From the NCBI RefSeq assembly GCF_024734895.1, contig NZ_CP091430.1:5660501-5724500 (forward strand): a DNA stretch of 64,000 nucleotides, written 5' to 3'. The stretch is from Paenibacillus spongiae (GTDB lineage: Bacteria; Bacillota; Bacilli; Paenibacillales; Paenibacillaceae). The notes beneath the pieces were generated by a model. It was not told where the DNA came from. It saw only the letters and a list, made by a program, of their open reading frames with translations, and did not search any database. Positions 61,611-64,000 of this stretch are shown here, in pieces; position 1 is the stretch's first letter; every line of letters begins with the position of its first letter. A program made the translations under genes and the position numbers.

Positions 61611-63317
61611 TCATTTTGTCAGCGCGGCCATCGGGAGCCGGAGCGTCATCGCCGTGCCTTGTCCGATTTGGCTGTCAATCTGAAAGCTGCCGCAATCTCC
61701 GTAATGGACATCGATCATTCTCAGCACATAATTCAGCCCGATGCCAAGACCGGCTTGCCGGGCTTCGCTTCCATGCGACAGCAGCCGCGACACTTCCTCT
61801 TCGGCCATCCCTGCTCCGTTATCCTTCACCTGAATATTCATACTCCCGTTCAACGTGGCAATGTTCACTTCTATGACCCCGGTTTCATCGCCAAGCCCAT
61901 GATATAAAGCGTTTTCAACAAGCGGCTGCAAAATAAACCGGGGAATCGGTTGATCAAGCAGGGATGCATCGATATCGTAACGGACATCGAATTGATAATC
62001 GTATCGAATGCGCTGCAAAGCGACATAATCCTTCAATGCCGCGAGCTCTTCATTCAGCGTGACGATTGCGCCTTCCTTGCCGAGATTGTAATGAAGAACG
62101 CGGGTGAATATCGAGACGAGCCGGTCGATTTCATCCTGCCCGTTCATGCGGGCAATCCATTGAATCGTATTCAACGTATTATGAATGAAATGAGGATTAA
62201 TCTGATGAAGCAGCTTCTCCACTTCCAGGCGTGCCTTCATGCGTTCCTTTTGCTCGATTTCGGCGAACAGTTCCCTGATGCTCGAACGCATCCGGTCGAA
62301 CTCATGCAGCACCGTATCGAATTCGCGGATATGCGTCAGATTAAGCTGCGAATTAAATTTATTGCCGGAGATAAGGCGGATTTCTTTCATAATTTTGCGG
62401 ATCGGGCGGTACATCGTTCGCCATACCAGTAGAGCAAGCGCTATGCTTAACGCCACGCTTGCCAAACTGATGCTGCCGTATTTCAACAGCCAGGCGCGAA
62501 ACTCTTGTTCAAAATCATTCTTTTGAATGGCAACGACGATGCTCCATCCTTGATCGCTGCTTTCTTTAAACAGATAGTCGCCGACGGTCTTGAGCGATGC
62601 AAAATCGGATTCGGGCGGGAACCGATCCGGGTCATCGCTGTATGCGACTTTACCGTTTTGATTTAGCAGAACATGCGAGGCAGCCATACCATATTGTTTC
62701 TTGCTAATTATTTGTTCGAATAAGAGCAGGTTCGTTTCCAGATACACATATACCGATTGCGGCTTTACTCCGGATACTTCGATGGGTCTGATCATGGAAA
62801 AAACGGTATTTTGACTATATTTGTAGCCTGTCGGATGGGGACCGAAAAACGAAGCCCCCTTCGTTTTGGATAACAAGGGGAGACTTTCGATCGCAAAATC
62901 ATTGCGAATTTCCCTGTTTTGAAACCGAAACTCCTTCTTATCGGAAAAATAATAGAGCATGACGCCCAAATACGGATTCGTAAAGTTGACCAAATTCATG
63001 TTTTGCTGAATCTCTGTCGTCAGCTGCAGCTGTTCGAATATTCTTCGGGACGAGAACAGCTCGGACAGTGCTTGTCCGACGGTTCCTTCCTGCGAAAGCT
63101 GCAGTGAAGCGTACTCCATATTGCTGAGCGTGTTTTCGAGGTTCACGCGCGTTTGCGACAGCGTATTTTGAATGCCATTTTCGATTTTTTGCTGAAACAC
63201 ATTTTGCAAAGCCAAATAGGAAATCGCCCCCAACAAAAGGAGCGGAATCAATGTGCTCATCAAGAGGGTAACCACCAGCCGCGTTTTTAAGGAGGACCAA
63301 TCAAAGTCAAAGATCAT
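61611..63317 (-). CDS. YesM-like sensor histidine kinase
   Basis: 568 residues. Helix 1 at about 13-36 (TLLMSTLIPLLLLGAISYLA-like region), extracellular sensor to about 280, helix 2 at about 283-303, HAMP. Phospho-acceptor H376 in INPHFIHNTLNTIQW. HATPase with VENALYHGL, DNGAGM and LGIGLNYV. Starts 4 bases inside the regulator gene (ATGA). Its partner is the partial regulator at the window end, and its likely targets are the tandem binding proteins and permeases that follow. Confidence 0.93.
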   Translation of the reverse strand: MIFDFDWSSLKTRLVVTLLMSTLIPLLLLGAISYLALQNVFQQKIENGIQNTLSQTRVNLENTLSNMEYASLQLSQEGTVGQALSELFSSRRIFEQLQLTTEIQQNMNLVNFTNPYLGVMLYYFSDKKEFRFQNREIRNDFAIESLPLLSKTKGASFFGPHPTGYKYSQNTVFSMIRPIEVSGVKPQSVYVYLETNLLLFEQIISKKQYGMAASHVLLNQNGKVAYSDDPDRFPPESDFASLKTVGDYLFKESSDQGWSIVVAIQKNDFEQEFRAWLLKYGSISLASVALSIALALLVWRTMYRPIRKIMKEIRLISGNKFNSQLNLTHIREFDTVLHEFDRMRSSIRELFAEIEQKERMKARLEVEKLLHQINPHFIHNTLNTIQWIARMNGQDEIDRLVSIFTRVLHYNLGKEGAIVTLNEELAALKDYVALQRIRYDYQFDVRYDIDASLLDQPIPRFILQPLVENALYHGLGDETGVIEVNIATLNGSMNIQVKDNGAGMAEEEVSRLLSHGSEARQAGLGIGLNYVLRMIDVHYGDCGSFQIDSQIGQGTAMTLRLPMAALTK

Positions 63318-64000
63318 GGAGTCAGCCTGCTCCTTTCATGCGTCTTCCGGTATTCGGCAGGATTGATGCCAACGCGCTCGCGAAATATTTTGCTGAAGTA
63401 TTTATCGTCCTTGTAGCCTGACAGCTCCGCAATCCGGTAAATCGGAAGCGGCGTTGTTTCGAGCAGCGCCTTCGCCTTGTCGATTTGCAAATCTTTCATG
63501 TAGTCGCCAAACGTTCTTCCGGTTATATCCTTGAAGCACTCGCTGAAATAACCGCTGCTCATATTGATTTTTGCCGCGATAAGGTCTCGATTGATACTTG
63601 TATGTTCCAGTTTCTTCATAAAATATAGCGCTTTCATAATAGCGATGATGATTTCGTCAGAATACGCGGACTGCTTCATTCCATTTCGAATCTGGTTTCG
63701 CAGATCGCCAACGCATCGTTTGTATTCCTTCCAGAATCCTGAAGAAAGCCATTCTGCTTCACGTTCGTCCAATTCGCGGTTAGGGAATAACTCACGCCAA
63801 AGCTCTACTGATTGATGCAGCATGTCCCGCAGCTGCCCGGTGTCCGGTTTCGTACGTTCGATCAACGCGATCAGATTGTCCCAAATTTTCTCGTCATGGA
63901 GCCAGTGGTAGGAGAACCATAATTCATCCAGTAAATCGCGGGCATTCCACGCCTGCACATCCTCCGGCAGCGGCAGCTGCAGATCGTATACATTCCGATG
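63314..64000 (-). CDS. YesN-like response regulator, C-terminal part
   Basis: The frame is open to the window edge (229 codons visible), so the receiver domain lies outside. What is visible is the tail of the central linker and a complete C-terminal AraC double helix-turn-helix (last 100 residues; INMSSGYFSECFKDITG; IAELSGYKDDKYFSKIFRE; VGINPAEYRKTH). Its stop overlaps the kinase start by 4 bases, the same arrangement as the pair at 52248. An internal GTG at 63958 is not a start. Confidence 0.9.
   Translation of the reverse strand, partial: HRNVYDLQLPLPEDVQAWNARDLLDELWFSYHWLHDEKIWDNLIALIERTKPDTGQLRDMLHQSVELWRELFPNRELDEREAEWLSSGFWKEYKRCVGDLRNQIRNGMKQSAYSDEIIIAIMKALYFMKKLEHTSINRDLIAAKINMSSGYFSECFKDITGRTFGDYMKDLQIDKAKALLETTPLPIYRIAELSGYKDDKYFSKIFRERVGINPAEYRKTHERSRLTP

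Noticed and set aside
1..64000. CRISPR array, tRNA, rRNA or prophage genes
   Set aside because: No regularly spaced repeats, cloverleaf sequences, ribosomal motifs or phage-type proteins were found on either strand.

Overview
The window looks like a piece of a Paenibacillus-type chromosome (Paenibacillaceae, Bacillota). Evidence for this is AGGAGG-type ribosome binding sites, many lipoprotein sugar-binding proteins with LplA/LplB/YtcP-type ABC transport, three YesM/YesN-type two-component systems, and lineage-typical families such as DUF5696 and DUF5054. No phage, insertion sequence, tRNA, rRNA or CRISPR array was seen. Nearly all of it is carbohydrate capture, import and degradation.

Layout. 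(1) 1-220: start of a RarD-type permease on the minus strand, cut by the window edge, then about 1.5 kb (221-1791) holding only decayed coding fragments and two hairpins. (2) 1792-8697, plus strand: permease, permease, lipoprotein binding protein, YesN-like regulator, YesM-like kinase. (3) 37100-8802, minus strand, a single-direction run of 17 intact genes: binding protein, membrane protein, the only ABC ATPase in the window, a 988-residue fused binding protein, two permeases, an NHL/TPR/Yip1-type membrane protein, a DUF5696 protein, two more permeases, a binding protein, a GH110 alpha-1,3-galactosidase, two binding proteins, a GH2 beta-galactosidase, and two large uncharacterised hydrolase-like proteins. 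An AraC regulator (37336-38172) is divergent from it. (4) 53795-38284, minus strand: YesN, YesM, two permeases, binding protein, a galactosidase-like protein, a frameshifted copy of the hydrolase-like gene of region 3, a GH20 beta-N-acetylhexosaminidase, and a ThuA-Gfo/Idh/MocA fusion. (5) 64000-53985, minus strand: YesN (partial), YesM, two tandem paralogous binding proteins, two permeases, and a GH38-like (DUF5054) protein.

How the parts fit together. Binding proteins and permeases import oligosaccharides. YesM/YesN pairs probably sense them or their loaded binding proteins. The hydrolases (GH110, GH2, GH20, GH38-like and TIM-barrel families) mostly lack signal peptides, so they probably trim galactose- and N-acetylhexosamine-containing oligosaccharides in the cytoplasm. 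Five permease pairs share one visible ATPase.

The most unusual features are two. First, the module at 22570-35644 combines a giant beta-sandwich/binding-protein fusion with an NHL-TPR-Yip1 protein, a DUF5696 protein and two permease pairs. Second, the locus carries a trail of gene relics: a near-identical 2.4-kb duplication at 11072-13504 and 42383-44813 whose second copy has two single-base frameshifts, plus short remnants of a GH2, a permease, a binding protein and other hydrolase genes sitting between intact paralogues. This shows repeated duplication, replacement and probable gene conversion.
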